Assembly (NCBI GenBank): GCA_949451265.1
Contig: CASTQR010000041.1
Coordinates: 1 to 10,407 of the forward strand
DNA from: an uncultured Eubacteriales bacterium
Lineage (GTDB): Bacteria > Bacillota_A > Clostridia > Oscillospirales > Oscillospiraceae
Length of the DNA: 10,407 bases
Reading direction: 5' to 3'
In this document: positions 1-6,856 of the stretch, piece after piece
Layout of the letters: every line of letters begins with the position of its first letter
Numbering within the stretch: the first letter of the stretch is position 1
Notes under the pieces: model-generated
Databases searched by the model: none
Told to the model about the DNA's origin: nothing
The model's input: the letters and a program-made list of their open reading frames with translations, nothing else
Program-made: the position numbers and the translations under genes

Positions 1-647
1 ACCCAGGTGCCGATGGTGTTGCCGGCGGTGGCGGCGTCCCAGGTGGCGCCGGCGGAGTTCTTCATCTCCTGAGAGGCCAGCTCGCGGACGGTGTACTCCT
101 TGCCGCCGATGGTCAGCTTGCCGTCCTTGACGGCGGTGGCGTTACCCTCGGCGTTGACGCCCACGGCGTCGGAGTTGATGGCGCCATTCACCTCAACGGC
201 GGTATCCAGGGCCTTGCGGACGCCGCGGGTACGGGCCACGGAGTCGTTGTGGCCGATGTCGCCGATGGCCAGCACGTAGCCGATGACGCCGTCGCCGTTG
301 CGGTCGATGGTGTCGATGTTGGCCTCGATGTAGTCACGGATCATCTGGCCCTGGAGCTCAGCGCCCTGCACGGCGTCGAAGCCCACATAGTAGGTGTCCT
401 TGTTGAAGTTCATGGCGGTCATATCCAGCTCGCCGGTGGAGCTGTTGGAGGGCTGCCGGTTGAACCACACCAGGGGCTTGTCCTTGTTGGCGACCTCGCC
501 GCCGGAGGGCTCGTCGGGCTTCTGGGTCTCGGGGGCGGAGGTGTTGGGATCCTCGGGCTTCTGAGTGTCCTGGGGCTTGTCGCCGCCGCAGGCGGCCAGG
601 CTCAAGACCATCATCAGAGCGAGGATCAGCGCAAGAGCTTTCTTCAT
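1..647 (-). CDS. Galactose/glucose-binding (MglB-type) ABC transporter lipoprotein, 5' part only
   Basis: The first 215 codons are present and the 3' end lies off the window. Residues 1-20 form a lipoprotein signal peptide ending in LAAC (Cys20), so the product should be anchored outside the membrane and deliver sugar to an ABC permease. Residues 21-56 are a Pro/Glu/Thr/Lys linker. From about residue 57 the protein aligns by eye with E. coli galactose-binding protein: WFNRQPS (ligand Asn equivalent to N91), the calcium-loop-like DRNGDGVIG at 115-123, GHNDSVART with H133, D135 and R139 (equivalent to H152, D154, R158), and TWD with W203 (equivalent to W183). The first ~85 residues of the family's mature fold, including the D14/F16 ligand positions, have no counterpart, and there is an extra segment around 155-195. 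AGGAG lies 8 nt before the ATG. The MglB relationship is confident; substrate and functionality are inferred. Confidence 0.8.
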   Translation of the reverse strand, partial: MKKALALILALMMVLSLAACGGDKPQDTQKPEDPNTSAPETQKPDEPSGGEVANKDKPLVWFNRQPSNSSTGELDMTAMNFNKDTYYVGFDAVQGAELQGQMIRDYIEANIDTIDRNGDGVIGYVLAIGDIGHNDSVARTRGVRKALDTAVEVNGAINSDAVGVNAEGNATAVKDGKLTIGGKEYTVRELASQEMKNSAGATWDAATAGNTIGTW

Positions 648-654
648 AACATAT

Positions 655-660
655 TCTCCT
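655..660 (-). promoter_or_regulatory. Ribosome binding site of the sugar-binding lipoprotein gene
   Basis: On the minus strand AGGAGA precedes the ATG at 647 by about 7 nt. It fixes the start of the lipoprotein signal peptide. Confidence 0.75.
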
Positions 661-713
661 TTTCCATATTTATGATGAAGTGGAACACTCGCCGGAACAC
701 GGTTTCCTCCCCC

Positions 714-737
714 GTTCCCCGGCGGGAGCCGGGGAAC
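714..737 (-). other. Leader hairpin 1 of the sugar-binding gene
   Basis: Perfect 10-bp inverted repeat (714-723 with 728-737, GTTCCCCGGC arm, 4-nt loop) in the transcribed leader between the promoter and the ribosome site. No T-tract follows it on the minus strand; a GGGGGAGG purine run follows instead, so it is not a classical terminator. It may stabilise the mRNA or modulate translation (inference). Confidence 0.6.
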
Positions 738-739
738 AA

Positions 740-757
740 AAGGGACGTGCGTCCCTT
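740..757 (-). other. Leader hairpin 2 of the sugar-binding gene
   Basis: Perfect 7-bp inverted repeat (740-746 with 751-757, AAGGGAC arm, loop GTGC), only 2 nt from the neighbouring hairpin, so the two would stack in tandem in the leader RNA. Confidence 0.5.
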
Positions 758-787
758 CGCGAAAGCAGTCCCATTCATCTGCGTCTA

Positions 788-816
788 ATCTTAAAGGAAA
801 GCGCGGAAAAATGCAA
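788..816 (-). promoter_or_regulatory. Sigma-A-like promoter of the sugar-binding gene
   Basis: On the minus strand TTGCAT (811-816) is separated by 17 nt from TAAGAT (788-793). Initiation near 781 would give a leader of about 130 nt containing both hairpins. Confidence 0.6.
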
Positions 817-940
817 GGGGAATTTCACTATTTATTGGTTAAATTTTCATCTGAACTGTCATTTGTTCCAAAATTTTCGCTCAGGAATTGTATACTTCGC
901 CGAAAACAGCCTCATGTTCAGGCAGGATCATACGCTGCCC

Positions 941-975
941 CAAAAGAGGAGCGCAGGACCCCCGTCCTGCGCTCC
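941..975 (-). terminator. Rho-independent terminator of the chemoreceptor gene
   Basis: Perfect 12-bp stem (948-959 with 964-975, GGAGCGCAGGAC arm, 4-nt loop) followed on the minus strand by TCTTTT. It begins 11 nt after the chemoreceptor stop codon. Confidence 0.85.
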
Positions 976-985
976 AAGCAATTCT

Positions 986-2986
986 TTATACAGGGCTTAC
1001 CGGCTCCCGCAGCTGGAACTTCGCCACCAGCTCCCGCAGCATGGCGGCCTGGCTGGCCAGCTCCTCGCTGGCGGCGGCGCTGGCCTCGGAGGTGGCCACG
1101 TTGTTCTGCACCACCACGGAGATCTGCTGGATGCCGTGGGTGATCTGCTCCGCGTCCTCGTCCTGCTTCCTGGTGTAGTCCGCGATGCCTTCGATGAGCT
1201 CTCCCATCTCCTCCGCCTGCGCCACCACCTTCAGCACCGAGTCCGCCGTGTCCTGGGCGGCCTGGACGCCCTCGTCCATGGACTCCACCGTCTGGTTCAG
1301 CAGGATGGTGGTGCGCTGGGCGGCCTCGGAGGATTTGCTGGCCAAGGCCCGCACCTCGTCCGCCACCACGGCGAAGCCCTTCCCCGCGGCCCCCGCCCGG
1401 GCGGCCTCCACCGCCGCGTTCAGGGCCAGGATATTGGTCTGGAAGGCGATGTCCTCGATGGTTTTCACGATCTGGTGGATCTCGGAGGACTTGTCGCTGA
1501 CGCGGCGGATCACCTGGGTCATGTTCTGCATTTTGCCGCTGCTCTCCAGCAGGCCGCCCTTGACCTCCTGGGATAAGGCGCTGGCCCGCTGGGCGCCCTC
1601 GGCCACATTGTGGACGCTGTCCGACACGGCGCTGATGTGGCCCACCAGGGCGTCCACCTCCGCCGCCTGCTCCGTGGAGCCCTGGGAGAGGGTCATGGCC
1701 CCGTTGGACACCTGGTCCGCCCCGGAGGACACCTCCGCGGAAGCGGTGCGCATCTGGCCCATGGCGCTGTTCAGGGACAGGGAGATCTCGTCCAGGGCGG
1801 TCTTGATCTTCTCAAACTCGCCGGTGTACTCGTTCTTTAAGGTAAAGACCAAATTACCCGCCGCGATCTCCCGCAGGGTCTCGGAGATCTCATTGATGTA
1901 AAGCACATACTCCCGGAGCCGGAGGGTCACCTGGTTGAAGTCGTCCGCCAGCACCCCCAGCTCGTCCTTGGACTGGTAGTGGATGGTCTGATCCAGCTCG
2001 CCCTGGGCAATGCGGGTGGCGGCAAGGCTCAGCTCCTGGACGGGCAGGCCGATGATCCGCCGCACCTGGATCACCACCAGGGCGATCAGCACCAGCACCG
2101 CCAGCACCGCCACCACCAGCATACTGATGGTCAGGCCGTTCAGTTCCTGGAGCACCTCCCCCTGGGAGACGTAGGCCACCGCCGTCCAGTCGCTGTCCGG
2201 GATGTTTGCCACCTGGATGTAAGTGCCCTGATGGACGGACAGGCCGGTTTTGCCCTGCCGGATCTGCTCCGCGGCGTAGGGGTACATCCCCTCTGTGAGC
2301 TGGCCCAGGGCCTGCCCGGTGATCTCGCTGTCCCGGTGGCCGATGATGGTGTCCGTCCGGGTGTCCACCAGGAAGATGCCGCCGGTGTCCTCAATGGTGA
2401 CGCCGCTGACGATCTTGGAGATGGAGTCCAGATACACGTCGGCGGCCGCCACCCCCCGGACGCCGCCCGCGCTGTCCTTCAGCACCCCGGAGGCGCCCAC
2501 CACGTAGGACTGGCTGTCCTCGTCGAAATACACGTCGCCCAGCAGAAAGCTCTGGGATTTCAGGCCGTCCTGGTACCAGCTCTTGGCGGTGGCGTCATAG
2601 TCCGGCCCCGGCACGAAGGAGGCGTGGTACAGCGAGCCGTCCGTCAGGGCGATGTAAAGCCCCGCGGGGTAGGCGTCGTTCTGGCCCACCGTATGCTTGA
2701 TGTAGTCCTGCATGGCGGGCACGTCCATATCCTCGTACTGGACGGTGTCCCGCTGGGTCTCCAGCATGGCTAAGGTGCGGTTCATCCACGCCTTGGTCTC
2801 CTGGATGGTCTTGTCGGTGGTGGCCCGCAGCAGATCCTCGCTCCGCTCCAGCAGGGTGTGGGACATCTGGAAGTAGACTACCCCTAAGAGTATGCCCACC
2901 CCGATGACAACGCTGACCACAATGGCGGACACCAGCTTTCCGGTAATGCCACAGCCCTTCCGGGCTGTTTTCCCGTTTGACCTCAT
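986..2986 (-). CDS. Methyl-accepting chemotaxis protein with dCache sensor domain
   Basis: The 666-residue transmembrane receptor senses an external ligand and signals to a CheA/CheW array. Segments visible in order are TM1 (about 17-39), an extracellular double-Cache-like domain (about 45-275, with KSWYQDG near 135-141 and AADVYLD near 181-187), TM2 (about 285-307) and a HAMP domain (307-360). A second HAMP-like stretch follows at about 360-410. The helical signalling domain (415-655) carries the highly conserved tip around 511-546 (EDIAFQTNILALNAAVEAA). Gln/Glu-rich helices flank the tip and no CheR-docking pentapeptide ends the protein. I chose the ATG at 2986 because a GGGGGG run precedes it; an in-frame TTG 15 nt upstream has no ribosome site. 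The ligand cannot be told. Aspects of the dCache resemble amino-acid sensors, but the usual Arg before WY is Lys here. Confidence 0.93.
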   Translation of the reverse strand: MRSNGKTARKGCGITGKLVSAIVVSVVIGVGILLGVVYFQMSHTLLERSEDLLRATTDKTIQETKAWMNRTLAMLETQRDTVQYEDMDVPAMQDYIKHTVGQNDAYPAGLYIALTDGSLYHASFVPGPDYDATAKSWYQDGLKSQSFLLGDVYFDEDSQSYVVGASGVLKDSAGGVRGVAAADVYLDSISKIVSGVTIEDTGGIFLVDTRTDTIIGHRDSEITGQALGQLTEGMYPYAAEQIRQGKTGLSVHQGTYIQVANIPDSDWTAVAYVSQGEVLQELNGLTISMLVVAVLAVLVLIALVVIQVRRIIGLPVQELSLAATRIAQGELDQTIHYQSKDELGVLADDFNQVTLRLREYVLYINEISETLREIAAGNLVFTLKNEYTGEFEKIKTALDEISLSLNSAMGQMRTASAEVSSGADQVSNGAMTLSQGSTEQAAEVDALVGHISAVSDSVHNVAEGAQRASALSQEVKGGLLESSGKMQNMTQVIRRVSDKSSEIHQIVKTIEDIAFQTNILALNAAVEAARAGAAGKGFAVVADEVRALASKSSEAAQRTTILLNQTVESMDEGVQAAQDTADSVLKVVAQAEEMGELIEGIADYTRKQDEDAEQITHGIQQISVVVQNNVATSEASAAASEELASQAAMLRELVAKFQLREPVSPV

Positions 2987-3023
2987 CTCTTTTCCCCCCA
3001 AATCAAGTTAGGCAAGCAAATTG

Positions 3024-3052
3024 ATTATACCATGCGCAAGGGGAAAACGCAA
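3024..3052 (-). promoter_or_regulatory. Sigma-A-like promoter of the chemoreceptor gene
   Basis: On the minus strand TTGCGT (3047-3052), a 17-nt spacer and a perfect TATAAT (3024-3029). It sits in the short gap after the aldehyde dehydrogenase stop codon. The layout is sigma-A-like; I do not see the sigma-28 pattern often found at motility genes. Confidence 0.7.
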
Positions 3053-3058
3053 CCAGTT

Positions 3059-4432
3059 TTACCGCAGAAACAGGCGCAGCAGCCTGCCGTACCGCTCCTT
3101 TTGATAGGGCTGGTAGCGCATAGGAAGATCCATCCAGGTCTTTTTATCCACAATGCTCTTGGTGTGGGAGAACGCCTCAAAGCCCACCCTGCCGTGGTAG
3201 GCCCCCATGCCGCTCTCCCCCACCCCGCCGAAGCCCATCTCGCTGGTGGCCAGATGGATCACCACGTCGTTGACGCACCCGCCGCCAAAGCGGAACCGGG
3301 ACATGGCCTCCTGAATCCGGGCCCGGTTCTCGGAGAACAGGTAGAGGGCCAGGGGCTTGGCCCGGTCCGCCAGGGCGGCGTACAGATCCTCAAAACGGTC
3401 GTAGGTAAGGACGGGCAGGATGGGGCCAAAGATCTCCTCCTGCATCACCGGGTCGTCCCCGGCGACCCGATCCAGGATGGTGGGAGCGATTTGCAGCGTC
3501 TCCGGGCGGGACTGCCCCCCCGCCGCCACCTTGTCCGGGTCGATGAGGCCCAGCAGGCGCTGGAAGTGCTTCTCATTGACGATCTTGCCATAGTTGGGGT
3601 TGTCCAGGGGCTCCTCCCCGTACTGCCGCCGGATCTCCTTGCGCAGGGCGTCCACCAGCCTGTCCTTGACGCTGCTGTGGCAGAGGATGTAGTCCGGGGC
3701 CACGCAGGTCTGGCCGCAGTTCAGGTATTTGCCGAACGCGATCCGCCGGGCCGTCAGGGGGATTTTAGCGGTCTCATCCACGATGCAGGGGCTCTTGCCG
3801 CCCAGCTCCAGCACCGCCGGGGTCAGGTGCTCCGCTGCCCGGCGCAGCACCTCCTTCCCTACCCCCTGGCTCCCGGTGAAAAAGACGAAGTCAAACTTCT
3901 CGTCCAGCAGGGCGGCGTTTTCCCGCCGCCCGCCGGTGACGGCGGCCACGTATTCCGGGGGGAAGCACTCCCCGATGAGCTCCGCCAAAAGGGCGCTGGC
4001 GGCGGGGGCGTAGGCGCTGGGCTTCACCACGGCGGTGTTCCCCGCGGCGATGGCGTCCGCCAGGGGATCCAGGGTCAGCAGCACCGGGTAATTCCACGGG
4101 CTCATGATCAGGGTATTGCCATAGGGCGAGGGCTTTTGGAAGCTCCGGGCGGCGAACTGGGCCAGGGGGGTGCGGACGGCCCGCTTCCCCGCCAGGCGGC
4201 GGGCGTGCCGGATCATGTAGGTGATCTCGGTGCGGGCCAGGCCGATCTCGCACATAAAACTTTCGTAGGCGCTCTTTCCCAGGTCGGAGGACAGGGCGTC
4301 CGCCAGATCCTTCTCCCGGCGGTCCACCCCGTCCCGCAGCCTGTGAAGCATCTCGATCCGGAAGGGCACCGGCAGGGTGACGCCGGTGTTGAAGTACGCG
4401 CGCTGGGCCTGGACGATCTCGTGGATATTCAT
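3059..4432 (-). CDS. NAD(P)-dependent aldehyde dehydrogenase, class-3 (fatty-aldehyde) type
   Basis: The 457-residue protein has all hallmarks of the aldehyde dehydrogenase superfamily, which oxidises aldehydes to carboxylates. These are SPWNYP with the oxyanion Asn114, VVKPSA with the cofactor-binding Lys137, FTGS at 185-188, LELGGKSP with general-base Glu209, GQTCVAP with nucleophile Cys243, and EEIFGP with Glu333. The length (~457 rather than ~490) and the C-terminal WMDLPMRYQPY region match the class-3/ALDH3-like branch, often annotated as fatty or aromatic aldehyde dehydrogenases. Catalytic residues are intact, so it should be active; the substrate is unknown. ATG 4432 is preceded by GGAG at a 9-nt spacing. 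A TTG 15 nt upstream is possible but overlaps that ribosome site. No terminator is visible before the chemoreceptor promoter, so read-through into the receptor is possible. Confidence 0.93.
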   Translation of the reverse strand: MNIHEIVQAQRAYFNTGVTLPVPFRIEMLHRLRDGVDRREKDLADALSSDLGKSAYESFMCEIGLARTEITYMIRHARRLAGKRAVRTPLAQFAARSFQKPSPYGNTLIMSPWNYPVLLTLDPLADAIAAGNTAVVKPSAYAPAASALLAELIGECFPPEYVAAVTGGRRENAALLDEKFDFVFFTGSQGVGKEVLRRAAEHLTPAVLELGGKSPCIVDETAKIPLTARRIAFGKYLNCGQTCVAPDYILCHSSVKDRLVDALRKEIRRQYGEEPLDNPNYGKIVNEKHFQRLLGLIDPDKVAAGGQSRPETLQIAPTILDRVAGDDPVMQEEIFGPILPVLTYDRFEDLYAALADRAKPLALYLFSENRARIQEAMSRFRFGGGCVNDVVIHLATSEMGFGGVGESGMGAYHGRVGFEAFSHTKSIVDKKTWMDLPMRYQPYQKERYGRLLRLFLR

Positions 4433-4489
4433 TCTGATCCGCTCCAATCTGCCGCCGTCGGAGGGCCGGCTGGTTTGTCCGTCAATGGC

Positions 4490-4498
4490 ATTTTACCA
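4490..4498 (-). promoter_or_regulatory. Possible extended -10 promoter of the aldehyde dehydrogenase gene
   Basis: The minus strand reads TGGTAAAAT (extended -10 form TGn plus TAAAAT). The -35 position (TTCCAA at 4513-4518) is weak. The assignment rests mostly on the -10 and on its place upstream of the gene. Confidence 0.4.
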
Positions 4499-4573
4499 GA
4501 AGATCCATGATTTTGGAAGTCTTTTCTTACCTGTTTTCCGGCGTTCCGCCCGAATTTTCGGCGGGATTACATC

Positions 4574-4602
4574 TTGTCCTTCCCCTTCCTTTGTGATAAA
4601 AT
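4574..4602 (+). promoter_or_regulatory. Sigma-A-like promoter of glgA
   Basis: TTGTCC (4574-4579), a 17-nt spacer and TAAAAT (4597-4602) with an upstream TG making an extended -10. Initiation near 4609 gives a leader of about 110 nt. It lies divergent to the aldehyde dehydrogenase promoter. Confidence 0.6.
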
Positions 4603-4705
4603 CGTTTTGCCTTACCATGCGGACATCCCACAGGAGGCAGCGCACCCAAACTGAACCCCATCCTGTCATTGCGGCGACGGCCGCTATCACCATGATTGAT
4701 CTATT

Positions 4706-4711
4706 GGGAGG
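4706..4711 (+). promoter_or_regulatory. Ribosome binding site deciding the glgA start
   Basis: GGGAGG at a 7-nt spacing from ATG 4719. This fixes the start at the head of the Lys/Ala-rich tail, so the tail is translated and is not an annotation artefact. Confidence 0.8.
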
Positions 4712-4718
4712 TACTATA

Positions 4719-6635
4719 ATGGCAAAGAGGAACGACGAAAAGGCCGGGGCCAAGAAAAAGATCCCGGCCAGAACCGCGGCGCACAAGGCCAAGGCCGCGG
4801 AAGCGCCCAAGGCGGACGAGGCCGTTGAAAAGCTCCAGGCGGCGATCCCCGAAGCGGCCCCTGCGGAGGCCGTCAAGGAGGCACCGTCCCAGGCGAAGGC
4901 CCCCAAAAAGGCCCCCGCCAAGGCGAAAACCGAGGGAACAACCAAGAAGTCCCCTACCAAACCCAGGGCCGCAGCCGCCGCCAAGAAATCCCCGGCCAAA
5001 CCCAAGGCGGAGGAGCCTGTCAAGGAAGCGCCGCCCGCGGCGGAGGCCGAGGAGCCCGTCAAAGAAGCAACGCCTGTGGCGGAGCCTGAAACGCCCGCCC
5101 AGGAGGCCGCACCCGCAGCAGAAGCCGAGGCGCCCGCCCAGGAGGCCGCGGAACCCACCCCGCCGGAAATCCCCGACCTGGGCCCCAGAAGGAGCGTCGT
5201 GTTCATCGGCTCGGAGTGCTACCCCTTTGTCAAGACCGGCGGCCTGGGCGATGTGATGTACGCCCTGCCCAAGGAGCTGGTGAAGCAGAACTGCGACGTG
5301 AAGGTGATGCTCCCCCGATACAAGTGCATCCCCTGGGAATACCAGGAGAAGATGGTGTTCCGGGGCTCCTTCGACATGGATCTCTGCGCCGACGGCCGCT
5401 CCTTCTACGTGGGCATTATGGAGTACGTCTGGGACGGCGTGGTCTATGACTTCATCGACAACGAGGAGTTTTTCAGCAGCGGGAACCCCTACACCAACCT
5501 GGTGGACGACATCCCCAAATACTGCTACTTCGCCAAGGCGGCCCTGGCGGCGCTGAACTACATGGACTGGGTGCCCGATATCATCCACTGCCACGACTGG
5601 CAGGCCGCCCTGGTGCCCGTGTACCTGCGCACCCAGTTCGAGACCACCAAGCTGGCCTCCGCCAAAACCATCCTGACTATCCACAACCTGCGCTTCCAGG
5701 GGATCTATGATATCCCCACCGTCCGCTACTGGTCCGGCCTGCCCGATTACGTCTTTAACAAGGACGCCCTCAAGGTGGGCTACCGGGACGCCAATATGCT
5801 GAAGGGCGGCCTGACCTACTCCAACCTCATCACCACCGTCAGCCAGACCTACGCCGGCGAGATCCAGAGTCCCTACTACGGCGAGGCGCTGGACGCCCAC
5901 CTGCGCTACCACTCCGGCAAGCTGCGGGGCATCGTCAACGGCATCGACTGTGACATCTGGAACCCCGCCACCGACGAGCGGCTGCACGCCAACTACAGCG
6001 CCGCCAACGCCCTGGCCAAGAAGAAGGAGAACAAGCGGCAGCTCCAGGAGGAGCTGGGGCTGGAGCAGGACGATCACAAATTCGTCATCGGCCTCATCTC
6101 CCGGCTGACGGATCAGAAGGGCCTGGATCTGGTGAACGCCATCCTCCCCCAGGTGATGGACGAACACACCCAGGTGGTGGTGCTGGGCACCGGCGACCGG
6201 GTGTATGAGGACTCCTTCCGCTATTACGAGGGCGCGTACAAGGGGAACGTGTGCTCCAACATCATGTACGACGAGACCCGGGCCCACCGGATCTACGCCG
6301 GGGCGGACGCCCTGCTGGTGCCCTCCCAGTTCGAGCCCTGCGGCCTGACCCAGCTCATCGCCATGCACTACGGCACGGTGCCCATCGTCCGGGAGACCGG
6401 CGGGCTGAAGGACACGGTGGAACCCTACAATATGTACTCCAACTGGGGCAGCGGCTTCACCTTCGACCGCTACGACGCGGGCCTGCTGCTGGACGCCATC
6501 AACCGGGCCAAGACCCTCTACTTCGAGGCCCGGGAGTGCTGGGATCAGATGGTGCTGCGGGATATGGAGAAGGACGTCTCCTGGGAGAGCTCCGCCAAGC
6601 AGTATAAGGATCTGTATCTGGAATTGACCTGGTAA
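4719..6635 (+). CDS. glgA: Glycogen synthase (ADP-glucose, GT5) with long repetitive N-terminal tail
   Basis: GlgA transfers glucose from ADP-glucose to the growing alpha-1,4-glucan of glycogen. Residues 158-638 form a full-size GT5/GT-B enzyme (481 residues; bacterial GlgA is usually ~480). It has the KTGGLGDV loop (172-179), HDWQ (292-295), GIDCDIWNP (408-416), SRLTDQKG with Arg462 and Lys467, and FEPCGL with Glu539. The first 157 residues are an added low-complexity tail: residues 1-97 carry 22 Lys, whereas 98-157 carry about 15 Glu and only two Lys, and a 13-residue repeat runs through 63-153. I chose ATG 4719 because GGGAGG stands 7 nt upstream; the open frame extends further upstream but lies across the promoter and has no recognisable protein. 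No other glycogen genes are in the window, and a strong terminator follows, so it looks monocistronic. Confidence 0.95.
   Translation: MAKRNDEKAGAKKKIPARTAAHKAKAAEAPKADEAVEKLQAAIPEAAPAEAVKEAPSQAKAPKKAPAKAKTEGTTKKSPTKPRAAAAAKKSPAKPKAEEPVKEAPPAAEAEEPVKEATPVAEPETPAQEAAPAAEAEAPAQEAAEPTPPEIPDLGPRRSVVFIGSECYPFVKTGGLGDVMYALPKELVKQNCDVKVMLPRYKCIPWEYQEKMVFRGSFDMDLCADGRSFYVGIMEYVWDGVVYDFIDNEEFFSSGNPYTNLVDDIPKYCYFAKAALAALNYMDWVPDIIHCHDWQAALVPVYLRTQFETTKLASAKTILTIHNLRFQGIYDIPTVRYWSGLPDYVFNKDALKVGYRDANMLKGGLTYSNLITTVSQTYAGEIQSPYYGEALDAHLRYHSGKLRGIVNGIDCDIWNPATDERLHANYSAANALAKKKENKRQLQEELGLEQDDHKFVIGLISRLTDQKGLDLVNAILPQVMDEHTQVVVLGTGDRVYEDSFRYYEGAYKGNVCSNIMYDETRAHRIYAGADALLVPSQFEPCGLTQLIAMHYGTVPIVRETGGLKDTVEPYNMYSNWGSGFTFDRYDAGLLLDAINRAKTLYFEARECWDQMVLRDMEKDVSWESSAKQYKDLYLELTW
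4905..5177 (+). repeat. Seven in-frame 39-bp (13-residue) repeats in the GlgA tail
   Basis: Phased on residue 63 of GlgA, seven consecutive 13-residue units can be lined up, starting KKAPAKAK, KKSPTKPR, KKSPAKPK, KEAPPAAE, KEATPVAE, QEAAPAAE and QEAAEPTP. The first three are basic, resembling the lysine/proline tails of histone H1-like proteins; the last four turn acidic as Lys is replaced by Glu and Gln. The middle units are closest, each containing EEPVKEA or a variant. The repeats are diverged at DNA level, so they are an old amplification rather than a recent slippage array. Confidence 0.7.
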
Positions 6636-6656
6636 AGGCAAATCCGGCGCGAACGC

Positions 6657-6697
6657 GGCGCCGCTGCCCATGATTCGTGGGCGGCGGCGCCTTTTTT
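6657..6697 (+). terminator. Rho-independent terminator of glgA
   Basis: A 14-bp stem (6657-6670 with 6678-6691, one G-U wobble, 7-nt loop) followed directly by TTTTTT (6692-6697), 21 nt after the glgA stop. Confidence 0.92.
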
Positions 6698-6775
6698 ACT
6701 GCGGCTCCCCCGCTCGGCGGCCGGGCTATTCTCCCCCGCCCATCCAACCGCCGGAAGAAAAATCCCGCCGGGATC

Positions 6776-6804
6776 GTGACAAACCGCCGGGACTGTGGTA
6801 TGAT
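6776..6804 (+). promoter_or_regulatory. Near-consensus sigma-A promoter of the DUF4317 gene
   Basis: GTGACA (6776-6781), 17-nt spacer, TATGAT (6799-6804) with an extended TG at 6796-6797. It is strong by eye and probably also transcribes the downstream barnase and barstar genes, since no terminator or other promoter is evident between them. Confidence 0.8.
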
Positions 6805-6856
6805 ATCAAAACACACCGCGCCCCGGCGCGGGACTTTGGACAAGCGGGGGAATACC

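Larger units (their letters stand above)
648..985. other. Gene-free region between the sugar-binding gene and the chemoreceptor gene
   Basis: I see no credible gene in these ~340 bases. From right to left (the direction of transcription of both flanking genes) it holds the chemoreceptor terminator (941-975), an AT-rich stretch of about 100 bases (roughly 820-910), a promoter (788-816), two hairpins (740-757 and 714-737) and the ribosome site of the sugar-binding gene. The AT-rich stretch upstream of the promoter could hold operators or an UP element, but I found no clean palindrome matching a known regulator. Confidence 0.6.

Noticed and set aside
3024..3052. Sigma-28 (motility) promoter for the chemoreceptor
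   Set aside because: No TAAA plus GCCGATAA-like pattern; the boxes fit sigma-A instead.
3032..4510. Long open frame on the plus strand opposite the aldehyde dehydrogenase
   Set aside because: The opposite strand encodes a complete enzyme with all catalytic motifs; this frame is a compositional shadow.
4377..4718. N-terminal extension of glgA from an upstream in-frame start
   Set aside because: It would overlap the aldehyde dehydrogenase start and the glgA promoter, and resembles no protein; GGGAGG before 4719 fixes the start.
4905..5177. CRISPR array or recent microsatellite in the repetitive tail
   Set aside because: Repeats are contiguous, in frame, diverged and inside a coding sequence; there are no spacers.
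4701..6671. Long open frame on the minus strand opposite glgA (656 codons)
   Set aside because: It mirrors the GC-rich codons of glgA; its protein is Gly/Val/His/Leu-biased with no recognisable domain and no ribosome site.
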